DNA of 43,979 nt from DATJPR01 sp035506295 (lineage in GTDB: Bacteria > Bacteroidota > Ignavibacteria > UBA10030 > UBA6906). The position numbers were made by a program, and so were the translations under genes. Below are positions 17,930-25,482 of this stretch, in pieces. The stretch lies in the NCBI GenBank assembly GCA_035506295.1, contig DATJPR010000177.1:1-43979 (forward strand), in the 5' to 3' direction. Under the pieces are notes generated by a model that was not told where the DNA came from, made no database searches, and saw nothing but the letters and a program-made list of their open reading frames with translations. The stretch's first letter is position 1. Each line of letters starts with the position of its first letter.

Positions 17930-18003
17930 GAGACGTTGGGCCTTTGGGATGGGCGCGATGTGAGCTTCCTCCCTACTCCCCCCTCCTTACTGCTTACAGT
18001 CTC
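17930..18003. repeat. Two further word arrays abutting the kinase stop codon
   Basis: First GAGACGTTGGGCCTTTGGGATGGG (words of the CTTTGGGA type), then a pyrimidine block with TCCTTAC (17984-17990) and TGCTTAC (17991-17997). The last words supply the kinase stop codon at 17996-17994 (minus strand). Confidence 0.45.
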
Positions 18004-19433
18004 TTACGTTCGCCTTCTTCTATCCCTTCAGTCGGTATTTTCACCGTAAACACTGATCCCTTTCCGGGCGAGCTCTCGACCTCGATGCCGCCTTTGTGTG
18101 CCTCAACGATCCACTTGGCGATGGCAAGGCCGAGGCCTGATCCGCCTTTTGCACGCGAACGTGCTTCATCGACCCGGTAAAATCGCTCAAAGATCCGTGT
18201 CACGTGCTCCGACGCGATCCCGATTCCCGTGTCGGCAATGGAAATGCGCGCTTCGCCATTGCGGACGATGGAAGAAATGCTGATCGAACCGCCGGCGTCG
18301 GTGTACTGGACCGCGTTGCTGACAAGGATGCGGAGGAGCTGTCGGAGACGGAGCTCATCTCCCATCACGACGGCGGGTTCGTTGACCCGCAGCTCTACCT
18401 GGAGTCCTTTGTCCGTGGAGAGAATCTGCGCGTCGTCGACGATGTCGTTGACCAGCGCCTGGAGCTCTACCGGGGAATGACTGATCGCGATCTGCGCCGA
18501 ATCAGCCTTGGCCAGCGTCAGAAGATCGTCGACGATGTGTGAGAGCCTGACCGTCTCGTCCAGATATGTCGCCGCGAGCTCCTGCATCTCCTTCTGCGTC
18601 AGCGGATGGGTGAGAGCGAGCTCCGATTCCCCTTTGAGAATGGTCAACGGTGTTTTCAGCTCGTGCGCAACGCTGAGGGAGAATTCCCGCGTTTCGGCAA
18701 ACGATTTCTGGAGCCGGCCGAACATCCGGTTGATCGTGGCAATGAGGTTTCCGAATTCGTCGGGCACTTCCCGCTCGGGGATCCGCTGGTCCAGATGCTC
18801 CGCCGAGATCTTGTTCGCGAGGTTGGTGATCTGGGAGACGGGGTGAAGGATCATGCCGGCCATGAACCATCCGCCCGAGATCGAGACGAACAGGACGACC
18901 GGAACGAGGAAGGCGAAGATCGACATCAGGTGCCGCATCACCGTGGTCATCTCCTGCTCGCTGTAGGCGATCTGCACCACGAAGGGATCGGTCCGCCGCG
19001 ATGCGACACGCAGCGATCCACCGTGCGCGTCCCGTATGGTCTGGACGACGGTCTGCTCCGGCGGCAGGGCGAGCGCGGAGACCAGACCGGTCACGCCCTG
19101 CGGCGACTGATAAAGCACCCGGCCGTAGATTGTCGTGAGGCGAACCGTGTAGTTCCTCGGATTCTCCTGGTAGTGGGCGATGATCTGATCCTCGACGTTC
19201 GTCGAGAGAGCGTCGAACGGGGCGAAGAAGTCGATCCGGTGGCGTTCGAGATCGACCAGCCGGGAAACCCAGTCCACCTCCTCGAGGAGATTCCGTTCCA
19301 GTTCGGCCTCTTCCATGTGCCGGAGATAGAGATAGACGCCCGTCCCGAACACCGCGAACGCGGCGAGCAGGAGGACGGTATACCAGAAGGTCAGGACAAA
19401 CCGTGTCGACCTAAAGCGAGGGGGGATCCGCAT
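17994..19433 (-). CDS. Sensor histidine kinase (heavy-metal/CusS-like type)
   Basis: A 479-residue inner-membrane kinase. Helix 1 is at about 12-36, a periplasmic sensor region of about 130 residues follows, helix 2 at about 168-194, then HAMP (about 196-248), the dimerisation domain with H257 in SVAHELKTPLT, and the ATPase domain with N box (LVSNAVQYTD), DTGIGI, and GSGLGLAIAKWIVEAHKG. The ribosome site AAGGAGG precedes the ATG, which lies inside the end of the regulator gene (23-base overlap), so the two are translationally coupled. The signal is unknown; with htrA downstream, envelope stress is likelier than metal. Confidence 0.93.
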   Translation of the reverse strand: MRIPPRFRSTRFVLTFWYTVLLLAAFAVFGTGVYLYLRHMEEAELERNLLEEVDWVSRLVDLERHRIDFFAPFDALSTNVEDQIIAHYQENPRNYTVRLTTIYGRVLYQSPQGVTGLVSALALPPEQTVVQTIRDAHGGSLRVASRRTDPFVVQIAYSEQEMTTVMRHLMSIFAFLVPVVLFVSISGGWFMAGMILHPVSQITNLANKISAEHLDQRIPEREVPDEFGNLIATINRMFGRLQKSFAETREFSLSVAHELKTPLTILKGESELALTHPLTQKEMQELAATYLDETVRLSHIVDDLLTLAKADSAQIAISHSPVELQALVNDIVDDAQILSTDKGLQVELRVNEPAVVMGDELRLRQLLRILVSNAVQYTDAGGSISISSIVRNGEARISIADTGIGIASEHVTRIFERFYRVDEARSRAKGGSGLGLAIAKWIVEAHKGGIEVESSPGKGSVFTVKIPTEGIEEGERKRL

Positions 19434-20109
19434 CGACTTCCTCCTTCATGACATAGCCCACACCCCGCACAGTATGGATCAACTTGAGATCGAAACCGTC
19501 GTCGAGCTTCCTGCGAAGACGGTTGATAAGCACGTCGACGATGTTGGTGTCGCTGTCAAAGTGCATGTCCCAGATGTGTTCCGTCAGGATCACCCGCGAG
19601 AGGACCCGTCCTTTGTTGCGGAGAAGATATTCCAGGAGTTGAAACTCCTTGTTGGTGAGCGTGATGTCGCGGTCTCCACGGCGGACTTTTCGGGTGAGCG
19701 GGTCGATCCTGAGGTCCGCGACGACAAGAGACACGTTCCCGGCGTCGCTGCCGGATCTCCGGAGAAGCGCGCGGACGCGCGCAAGGACTTCCGAAAATGC
19801 GAAGGGCTTGGGGAGGTAGTCGTCGGCGCCAAGATTGAGTCCTTCCACCCGATGCTCCAGCTCGTTCCTGGCGGTCAGCATGAGAACGGGAGTCTTGACT
19901 CCTTCTGCGCGGAGATCCCGGAGAATCGACAATCCATCCTTTTTCGGGAGCATCACGTCCAGGATAATGGCGTCGTACGAACCGACAAGTCCCATGTCAT
20001 AGCCGCTCTTTCCGTCGAGCGCGATATCGACGGCGAACGCCTCGGCCTCGAAGCCCTTCTGAAGGAAGGTCGCGACCCGTTGTTCGTCTTCGACGATGAG
20101 AATCTTCAT
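19411..20109 (-). CDS. OmpR/CusR-type response regulator
   Basis: A 232-residue regulator: receiver domain with acidic pocket E7/D8, phosphorylation site D51 (IILDVMLPKKDG), T79/A80 and K101 region (LPKPFAF), followed by an OmpR-type winged helix (about 128-225; LTNKEFQLLEYLLRNKGRVLSR, DTNIVDVLINRLRRKL). It is first in the operon with the kinase and probably controls the downstream htrA. Upstream is a purine-rich repeat block rather than an ordinary promoter region. Confidence 0.95.
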   Translation of the reverse strand: MKILIVEDEQRVATFLQKGFEAEAFAVDIALDGKSGYDMGLVGSYDAIILDVMLPKKDGLSILRDLRAEGVKTPVLMLTARNELEHRVEGLNLGADDYLPKPFAFSEVLARVRALLRRSGSDAGNVSLVVADLRIDPLTRKVRRGDRDITLTNKEFQLLEYLLRNKGRVLSRVILTEHIWDMHFDSDTNIVDVLINRLRRKLDDGFDLKLIHTVRGVGYVMKEEVDADPPSL

Positions 20110-20141
20110 GCCTGAATATAGCGGATTCGAAGAGAGCTTAC

Positions 20142-20230
20142 AAGGAGAGTGGGGGAGCGCGGGAGGGGGAGAGTGGGAGAACGGGAGAGTGGGAGAAAGG
20201 GAGAAAGGGAGAAAGAGAGAAAGAGAAGAC
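20142..20230. repeat. Purine-rich GGGAGA(A) tandem array
   Basis: About 90 bases with almost no pyrimidine on the plus strand, built of 7-8-base words GGGAGAG, TGGGAGAA, CGGGAGAG, GGGAGAAA that decay to GAGAGAAA. It lies directly upstream of the regulator gene (minus strand), in its promoter or leader region. Such a tract could form triplex or change length by slippage. Confidence 0.7.
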
Positions 20231-20323
20231 TTTGAGACGATGGGACTGTGAGATTCAGCAGACAGTAGTCAGTCGACAGCGGACAGTAGATTAAGCTTGG
20301 GTCGAACTGTCGACTGTTAACTG
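20231..20323. repeat. CTTTGAGA words and CAGTCGACAG inverted words
   Basis: After a CTTTGAGACGATGGGACTG block come words of the CAGT/GACAG type. CAGTCGACAG at 20270-20279 is an exact inverted copy of CTGTCGACTG at 20307-20316, and CAGCGGACAGT at 20277-20287 recurs inside the adjacent gene (complement of 20521-20531). The hairpin could end transcription of the type IX substrate gene, though no T-run is seen. Confidence 0.55.
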
Positions 20324-22051
20324 CTATTTCAGCAATGTCATTGTGCGTGACGCAGAGTAATGGCCTGCCGTGAGACGGTAGATATATTTTCCGCTCGCGT
20401 ACTTGCTTCCATCAAACCTGAATGAATACTTGCCTGCCGCAAATCTTCCGTCAGCAAGTACTGCGACTTCCTGTCCGCACAGGTCATACACGACAAGCCT
20501 CACCCAACTGTCAGTTGTCCACTGTCCGCTGATGACTGTCGTTGGATTGAATGGATTTGGATAATTCTGCTCGAGCCGGAATTGATCCGACTCTCCAGTG
20601 CGGTCCTGGACCGCAGTGATGCTGCTGACGGTGACTTCAACGGCTTCGGAATAATGCTGCGTCCCATCGAGATCCGTCTGCCTCAGACGATACTGATACG
20701 TCCCGATCTTCGCGGGATGATCGCTATATGCGTACTGGTGCACCGAGACGGAGTTCTGCGCGCCGGGCGTGAAGGAGCCGTCGAGATCGATGAACAGGCT
20801 GTCGGGAACCTGTCGGCGCTGCACCGTGAAGCCGTAGTTGTGAATCTCCGATTGTGTTGTCCAATGGATCGAGACGGTTGCGGTCGGGACATCGACGGTT
20901 GCAGACAGCGACGAGAGTTGGATGGGAAGAGGAGCCGGCGACGATCCGTCAATGCTGGTCTTGGGATCGCCGATCACCACGTCCATCCAGGAGAGATAGA
21001 CCGAGGATTGATAGTAGCTCTCCGCAAGATTGTAGCCGGCGGCATAATCGCTGAACAAGATACTCGAGATCGCCATCGCGCTGGAAAAGGGCTCATAGAC
21101 ATAGCCCTTGGCGCCCGAGACACCTTCGGAGACAAGATCGGCGATCAAGGATTGTCCATAGACGGGAGGGCTTGCAAATGACCGCGCCGAGGTAGAAACG
21201 TACGTCTCGGCAATCGCCCCCGGGGCCCAGGCGTTGTGCGGCCTGGCATACTGCGTGAACTCACTTGCATGATGATCGTTGCTGCCCCAGCTTGTATACC
21301 CGAGCACATCGGAGGAACCGGTCACATACACGGAATCGGAATTGAGCCGGACAGCCTTTCCCGCTTTCGTCAGGGCGGTCGCCGCGTCCGCAAGATACAT
21401 GTTCAGAGAGGGTACGGTTGCATTCCACGCAGGGTCTTCATCAAGCACAAAGAGCGAGGTGTTGTCAGGGGCCAGACCGGGATGTGCCCGATCGATGAGG
21501 TTCAGCACGTCCTGAAGGGAGTAACCGTCCAGCCGCGTGACAAGATACATCCCGAACGCGTCCTTCGAGAAATGTTGGGACGCATTGTAGTACGGTGAGA
21601 TGACTCTTCCCGCTCCACCGATATAATCGCTGTAGGAACCGAGAATTAACGTCAGTTCGCTTTCCACGGACGCTGACGCGGAGGATGTTGAGAACGGGTC
21701 TCCTCCTCCCGACTCACGGTTCACCTTGAGGGGAACGCCCTTCGTGGTGACCAGATAGTTGATGGCGCTCGACAGGTTGTGCGAGGTCAGATACGTTTCG
21801 ATCTGGGAACGCAGCGATCCGAAGGTCGCGTCGTCGATGATCTCCTGCTCGGGGACGCTCACATAGATCATGTTCGCTGCCGGAATGCTCCGCGCAGTCT
21901 GAAAGTATGCCCCGATGGCCTTCGACGTCGTGCTGTTGGTATTGACGATAACGGCGACGTCGTCGTAGTTCACGACGGCGGCGCTTGCGGCGGAACTCAT
22001 CGAAATCAACATTACGAAGGCAAAACCACGGCCGGAACGGCCCATCATCAT
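20324..22051 (-). CDS. TIGR03790-like secreted protein with type IX sorting domain
   Basis: 575 residues. Signal peptide MMMGRSGRGFAFVMLISMSSAASAA, then a TIGR03790-type domain (about 25-375; VAVIVNTNSTTSKAIGAYFQTARSIPAANMIYV, INYLVTTKGVPLKV), a fibronectin III-like part (about 385-480) and a C-terminal sorting domain (about 490-575; LEQNYPNPFNPTTVI, VYDLCGQEVAVLADG, GKYIYRLTAG). The sorting domain marks it for the type IX secretion system and cell-surface release. The start at 22051 was chosen over the upstream in-frame ATG (22138) because it gives the signal peptide and follows GAGGA. The TIGR03790 family has no known activity. The gap 22052-22411 holds only the promoter of the divergent gene. 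Confidence 0.85.
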   Translation of the reverse strand: MMMGRSGRGFAFVMLISMSSAASAAVVNYDDVAVIVNTNSTTSKAIGAYFQTARSIPAANMIYVSVPEQEIIDDATFGSLRSQIETYLTSHNLSSAINYLVTTKGVPLKVNRESGGGDPFSTSSASASVESELTLILGSYSDYIGGAGRVISPYYNASQHFSKDAFGMYLVTRLDGYSLQDVLNLIDRAHPGLAPDNTSLFVLDEDPAWNATVPSLNMYLADAATALTKAGKAVRLNSDSVYVTGSSDVLGYTSWGSNDHHASEFTQYARPHNAWAPGAIAETYVSTSARSFASPPVYGQSLIADLVSEGVSGAKGYVYEPFSSAMAISSILFSDYAAGYNLAESYYQSSVYLSWMDVVIGDPKTSIDGSSPAPLPIQLSSLSATVDVPTATVSIHWTTQSEIHNYGFTVQRRQVPDSLFIDLDGSFTPGAQNSVSVHQYAYSDHPAKIGTYQYRLRQTDLDGTQHYSEAVEVTVSSITAVQDRTGESDQFRLEQNYPNPFNPTTVISGQWTTDSWVRLVVYDLCGQEVAVLADGRFAAGKYSFRFDGSKYASGKYIYRLTAGHYSASRTMTLLK

Positions 22052-22324
22052 ACCATCCTCATCGCATTCTCGATGGTAAGAGGTCAGCAGGCGTGCCAAC
22101 GAGGTACGTGAGGGGAAGCGCGAATTGATGAGCTCCACAGCCGGAAAATCGTCCGGCAGAAGGATGTCGCAGGACGTAACGCGATGCAGAGAGATGGGTG
22201 TCGTCTACGTCTGGAATTTCTTACCGCGGGCGTGAGCGATGATTCTACAATACGTGTGAGCAGGCGCACAGCATCGTGATACCTTGTCTTGAATTTCCGG
22301 TCAAAAGTGGCATCTTAGGATGCT

Positions 22325-22354
22325 TTGGAATGTCATTTCTCCTTCTTATTATAC
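22325..22354 (+). promoter_or_regulatory. Possible promoter of the DUF4145-TonB operon
   Basis: TTGGAA (22325-22330) and TTATAC (22349-22354) with an 18-base spacer, about 55 bases ahead of the start codon. Position and spacing fit; sequence match is moderate. Confidence 0.35.
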
Positions 22355-22411
22355 CGAGGAATGAATATGCCGGTTCTTTCGAGTCATTCGCCTTTGTGAA
22401 AGGAGCACAGC

Positions 22412-23575
22412 ATGGAAGGCAATGAAAAAGACCTTAAAATCAAGGAACTGACGGACAAGGTCGAATTTCTGAGCAGCATCATCATCAAAGCGCACAAGTA
22501 TGCCAAGGACGATCCGGAAGTCGCGCTGACGCAGGCGCGGAAATCCGCAGAGGCGATCTGCAGGAATATCTTCTCGGCGGAGATCGGCGAGCCGGGGAAG
22601 ATCATGCTGGACGAGCTGATCAAAAAGCTCGCCGAGCGGAAGCTCCTTCCGACGAAGATCCTCCTCCCCCTGGGAACGATCCAGGCGTACGGCAACTACG
22701 GGACGCATGCGCAATCGGCGAGCGAAACCATCGACTTCAATTACATCACCCCATGTCTTTCGGCATTGGCGCAGGTTTCGAGCTGGTACTTCACCGAGTA
22801 CTTGAAAACGAATATTCCCGCGGACCTTGCAGCAGAAGAAAGCAAGGACGCGAAAGACACCAGGAGTGCAACGCCCTCTCCTACCGCAACCCAGAAACCT
22901 GCAGCCACAACGTCCGGCGCCGGGAAGACTCCTCCCGAGACCAAGTCAAAAAGCAAGCTCCCGTGGCTCGGACTCGGAGTGCTCGCTGTTCTGATCGCCA
23001 TCGCGGTCGTGTTCTTCACACGAGGAGAGAGAACCGAGACCACGAGTGGGTCGGCTAGTGTCGATACGACAAAGAGTGTACCTGCGATTCCAAACCAGCA
23101 GGCGCCGAAGGACAGCAATGCTGTCCAGTCACCAAAACAGGAAGAACCTACTGCGAAGAAAGAAGAGCCGGCGAAGGAAAAGGAGACCCTCGCCAAAGGC
23201 GCGCCCGCGAACCAGCCGGCAACGCATGCCACGACTTCGTCGACGGCAAACGCCGCAAAGGAAAAACCGAGCACACAGGGCCAAACGCCACAAACGACGG
23301 CCACCGCGGACGTCGATCCAACGGTGGTCAAAGACTTTCCCCCCGTCTACCCGGCATCGATGCAGGGTTCACATGTTGAGGGGGAGGTCCGGGTGCAGGT
23401 CCACGTCGACGCAAACGGCAACCCCACCGATGCGAGAATCCTCTCGTATGACGACGAGCGATTCCAGCAGCCGGCCATTGATGCCGCGATGCACTACAAG
23501 TTCAATCCGGGCCTTGCCGGCGGGAAACCGGTTCCGGCTTGGGCGACGGTTCACGTTCAATTCAAGTCGAAGTGA
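22412..23575 (+). CDS. DUF4145 domain - membrane helix - TonB C-terminal domain
   Basis: A 387-residue protein with an uncommon order of parts. Residues about 30-125 look like DUF4145 (ALTQARKSAEAICRNIF, IQAYGNYGTHA), a helical domain found in cytoplasmic proteins including restriction and toxin contexts. One transmembrane helix lies at 184-202, then a Pro/Lys/Glu/Thr-rich linker (203-300) and a TonB C-terminal domain (305-387; YPASMQGSHVEGEVRVQVHVDANGNP, AIDAAMHYKFNPGLAGGKPVPAWATVHVQF). A good AGGAG precedes the ATG. Topology would put DUF4145 in the cytoplasm and TonB_C in the periplasm, where it could contact a receptor. Whether it truly energises transport is unknown. Confidence 0.82.
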   Translation: MEGNEKDLKIKELTDKVEFLSSIIIKAHKYAKDDPEVALTQARKSAEAICRNIFSAEIGEPGKIMLDELIKKLAERKLLPTKILLPLGTIQAYGNYGTHAQSASETIDFNYITPCLSALAQVSSWYFTEYLKTNIPADLAAEESKDAKDTRSATPSPTATQKPAATTSGAGKTPPETKSKSKLPWLGLGVLAVLIAIAVVFFTRGERTETTSGSASVDTTKSVPAIPNQQAPKDSNAVQSPKQEEPTAKKEEPAKEKETLAKGAPANQPATHATTSSTANAAKEKPSTQGQTPQTTATADVDPTVVKDFPPVYPASMQGSHVEGEVRVQVHVDANGNPTDARILSYDDERFQQPAIDAAMHYKFNPGLAGGKPVPAWATVHVQFKSK

Positions 23576-23604
23576 GAGCATTCACATCCTCGGGAGGAGG
23601 CACC

Positions 23605-23964
23605 ATGAAGCTTCGCATAGTTACCATGATGGCGGTTCTCATGCTTGCGGGTTGCACCGCGCTGATGGCCCAGACGGTCCAGCACGGGTCGTTTACCGCC
23701 GGACCAGAGACAGAAGGGTGGACGCTGAACGACGGGACCGGCCAGCGGTCGGTGCAGATCATGGTGCTCTTTGACAAGCCTTTTGAATCGGCGCCCACCG
23801 TCACGCTCGGCATTACGGGCTTTGATATCTCGAATGAGAAAGGCGTCCGGCTCTCGGTGAAAGTCGAAAAAGTCACCATTGCCGGGTTCGTGATTCGTGT
23901 CAGTACGTGGGCGGACTCAAAAATCTTCGGTGTGAATGGAGACTGGTTCGCCATCGGCAAGTAG
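23605..23964 (+). CDS. H-type lectin domain lipoprotein
   Basis: A 119-residue exported protein. The N-terminus MAVLMLAGCTALMAQ has a lipobox (LAGC), so a lipid-anchored form is likely. The rest is an H-type lectin domain: VQIMVLFDKPFESAPTVTLGITGFD, VRLSVKVEKVTIAGFVIRVSTWADSKIFGVNGDWFAIG. H-type lectins (snail agglutinin, discoidin) bind GalNAc-type sugars; bacterial members are scarcely studied. The start at 23605 follows the perfect GGGAGGAGG; the longer frame from 23539 overlaps the preceding gene. It is 29 bases after the TonB-like gene and 20 before the next, so all three probably form one operon. Confidence 0.8.
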   Translation: MKLRIVTMMAVLMLAGCTALMAQTVQHGSFTAGPETEGWTLNDGTGQRSVQIMVLFDKPFESAPTVTLGITGFDISNEKGVRLSVKVEKVTIAGFVIRVSTWADSKIFGVNGDWFAIGK

Positions 23965-23984
23965 ACCTACAGGAGATCCTTGCG

Positions 23985-25436
23985 GTGCGCGTACTTCCCC
24001 AGTCGTTTGCATATCTCACATTCCCCTTTCTCTTCGACGAGGCGCGGTTTGAAGAGCTCAAATCCGCCGCCGATGCCGCCGCCTGGACGTCGGACAAGAA
24101 ACGCATCGAAATATGGAAGGAAGAAGCCTTCGGCGAAGAGGACCTTCTTCCCTATGTCCAGCGCTACCTGAATCCTCCTCCCGGTGTTCCGCCGACAGCC
24201 TGCGTTTGGACAATGAAGGGCGATGCGCTACAGTCGAACGAAGGTCTCGGTACGAAGGGGACGTGGAATCTTCATACTCCCAGGCACGACATCAGATTCG
24301 AGATCCGGGGTGTCGATCTCCTCATGTTCCGCGCCGGCGTGGGTTTCCTGTCGTTCAATGTGCGGTGCTTCTCGGACGCGGAGGAAGACTGGATCGATTT
24401 TTTCCACTTCGGCCGCTACATCAACAGGAAACATGGCGTTCATCTCCGTCTCGAAAGGAAGACCGGGAAGGACCAGACCGCGCCGTTTTTCCCGGGTCCG
24501 TCGGGGGGAACGGCGACGCACGCGGATGGCACCGGCACCATGCTGGAGGTCATCACAGGCATTCTACGATCGTTGGGCGGCGATGCGCCGGAATGGTGGC
24601 GGGAGGTGTTCGTTTCCGGCCAGATGATACCCTATGCCGCGCTCTTCGCCGATCAACTGAACAGTGAGGACTCTGCTTTGCTGCTCTTCCGGATGCGCCA
24701 CTTTTTCGGCATGCAGCAGCTCATGCGCCCGGCAGCGGAGGACCTTTCTTTCAGCAATCCCACCTTGCTCCCGTATTCCGAAGGGCAGTGGTTTGTGTTC
24801 TCGCTCGACGGCACAGCGTTCGTGGCGGCGAATCCGCCCGATACGGTCTTCCTGAAGCAGACGATGCCGGACCACCTGCGCGACCGGTACTTCCTGCTCT
24901 TTCTGATAGTGCTTCACCAGAGGTTTGTCCTCATGGACCTCTCGGACCGCGTGGCGCACGAGTGGCTTCACGGTGACGAGTTTTCCCGGGCAACGGCATT
25001 TGCGGATATCCGGGACGCGCTCCTGAAGTTTACGGCCCGGGGTTACTTCTCGCAGGTCATGCAGACGGAACATCATCACAGCGTCTATCGCCGATGGCAG
25101 GACACGTTTCAAGTAGATCTGCTCTATCGCGAGGTCAGCGATGAAGTCCGGGAGATGCACAGCGACTTGATGTTGAGGCGCACGGAAAAACTGCAGGAGC
25201 TTGCCGAGGCTCAGCGCAAGCGTGACGAGCAGGAGGCGAAGCAGCGACAGGAACAGGAGCAACGGGTGGAGATGTGGTTTTCGCGACTGACGTTTCTCCT
25301 CGGCATACCCGCCGTGGTGTTGGGATTTCTTCAGACGATGGCTGCCGTAGGATGGGAGCTTTCGCTCGAAGGGGCCCTGGGGGCGCTGGTGCTCGGCGGT
25401 CTAGCAATGTACGCGAAAGAGAAATTCCTTCCGTAA
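23985..25436 (+). CDS. Unknown protein with CorA-like coiled-coil and two C-terminal membrane helices
   Basis: A 483-residue protein not recognised as a family. It has a long soluble N-terminal region (LPQSFAYLTFPFLFDEARFEE..., rich in aromatic residues, mixed alpha/beta), an alpha-helical middle with TFQVDLLYREVSDEVREMHSDLMLRRTEKLQELAEAQRK and a strongly charged coiled coil (about 385-430), then two membrane helices (TFLLGIPAVVLGFLQTM and LEGALGALVLGGLAMYA). This order is that of CorA Mg2+ channels, but the GMN motif after helix 1 is absent. The start is the GTG at 23985 behind AGGAG at 23971-23975. Third gene of the DUF4145-TonB/lectin operon. Confidence 0.65.
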   Translation: MRVLPQSFAYLTFPFLFDEARFEELKSAADAAAWTSDKKRIEIWKEEAFGEEDLLPYVQRYLNPPPGVPPTACVWTMKGDALQSNEGLGTKGTWNLHTPRHDIRFEIRGVDLLMFRAGVGFLSFNVRCFSDAEEDWIDFFHFGRYINRKHGVHLRLERKTGKDQTAPFFPGPSGGTATHADGTGTMLEVITGILRSLGGDAPEWWREVFVSGQMIPYAALFADQLNSEDSALLLFRMRHFFGMQQLMRPAAEDLSFSNPTLLPYSEGQWFVFSLDGTAFVAANPPDTVFLKQTMPDHLRDRYFLLFLIVLHQRFVLMDLSDRVAHEWLHGDEFSRATAFADIRDALLKFTARGYFSQVMQTEHHHSVYRRWQDTFQVDLLYREVSDEVREMHSDLMLRRTEKLQELAEAQRKRDEQEAKQRQEQEQRVEMWFSRLTFLLGIPAVVLGFLQTMAAVGWELSLEGALGALVLGGLAMYAKEKFLP

Positions 25437-25445
25437 GGCAAACTC

Positions 25446-25470
25446 CCCCACGCTTTCCAAGAAAGTGGGG
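25446..25470. terminator. Hairpin between convergent genes
   Basis: CCCCAC (25446-25451) and TTTC (25454-25457) pair with GAAA (25461-25464) and GTGGGG (25465-25470), with a two-base bulge and a CAA loop. It lies between the stops of the CorA-like gene and the phosphoesterase gene. No T-run follows. Confidence 0.4.
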
Positions 25471-25482
25471 AAGGGGGTGAGT

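Noticed and set aside
18606..19451. Plus-strand frame of 281 codons opposite the sensor kinase
   Set aside because: Shadow frame without motifs; the kinase has every conserved box on the minus strand.
22139..22324. Possible small gene or RNA in the gap before the DUF4145-TonB operon
   Set aside because: No convincing start, ribosome site or stable structure seen; only a promoter-like pair near 22325.
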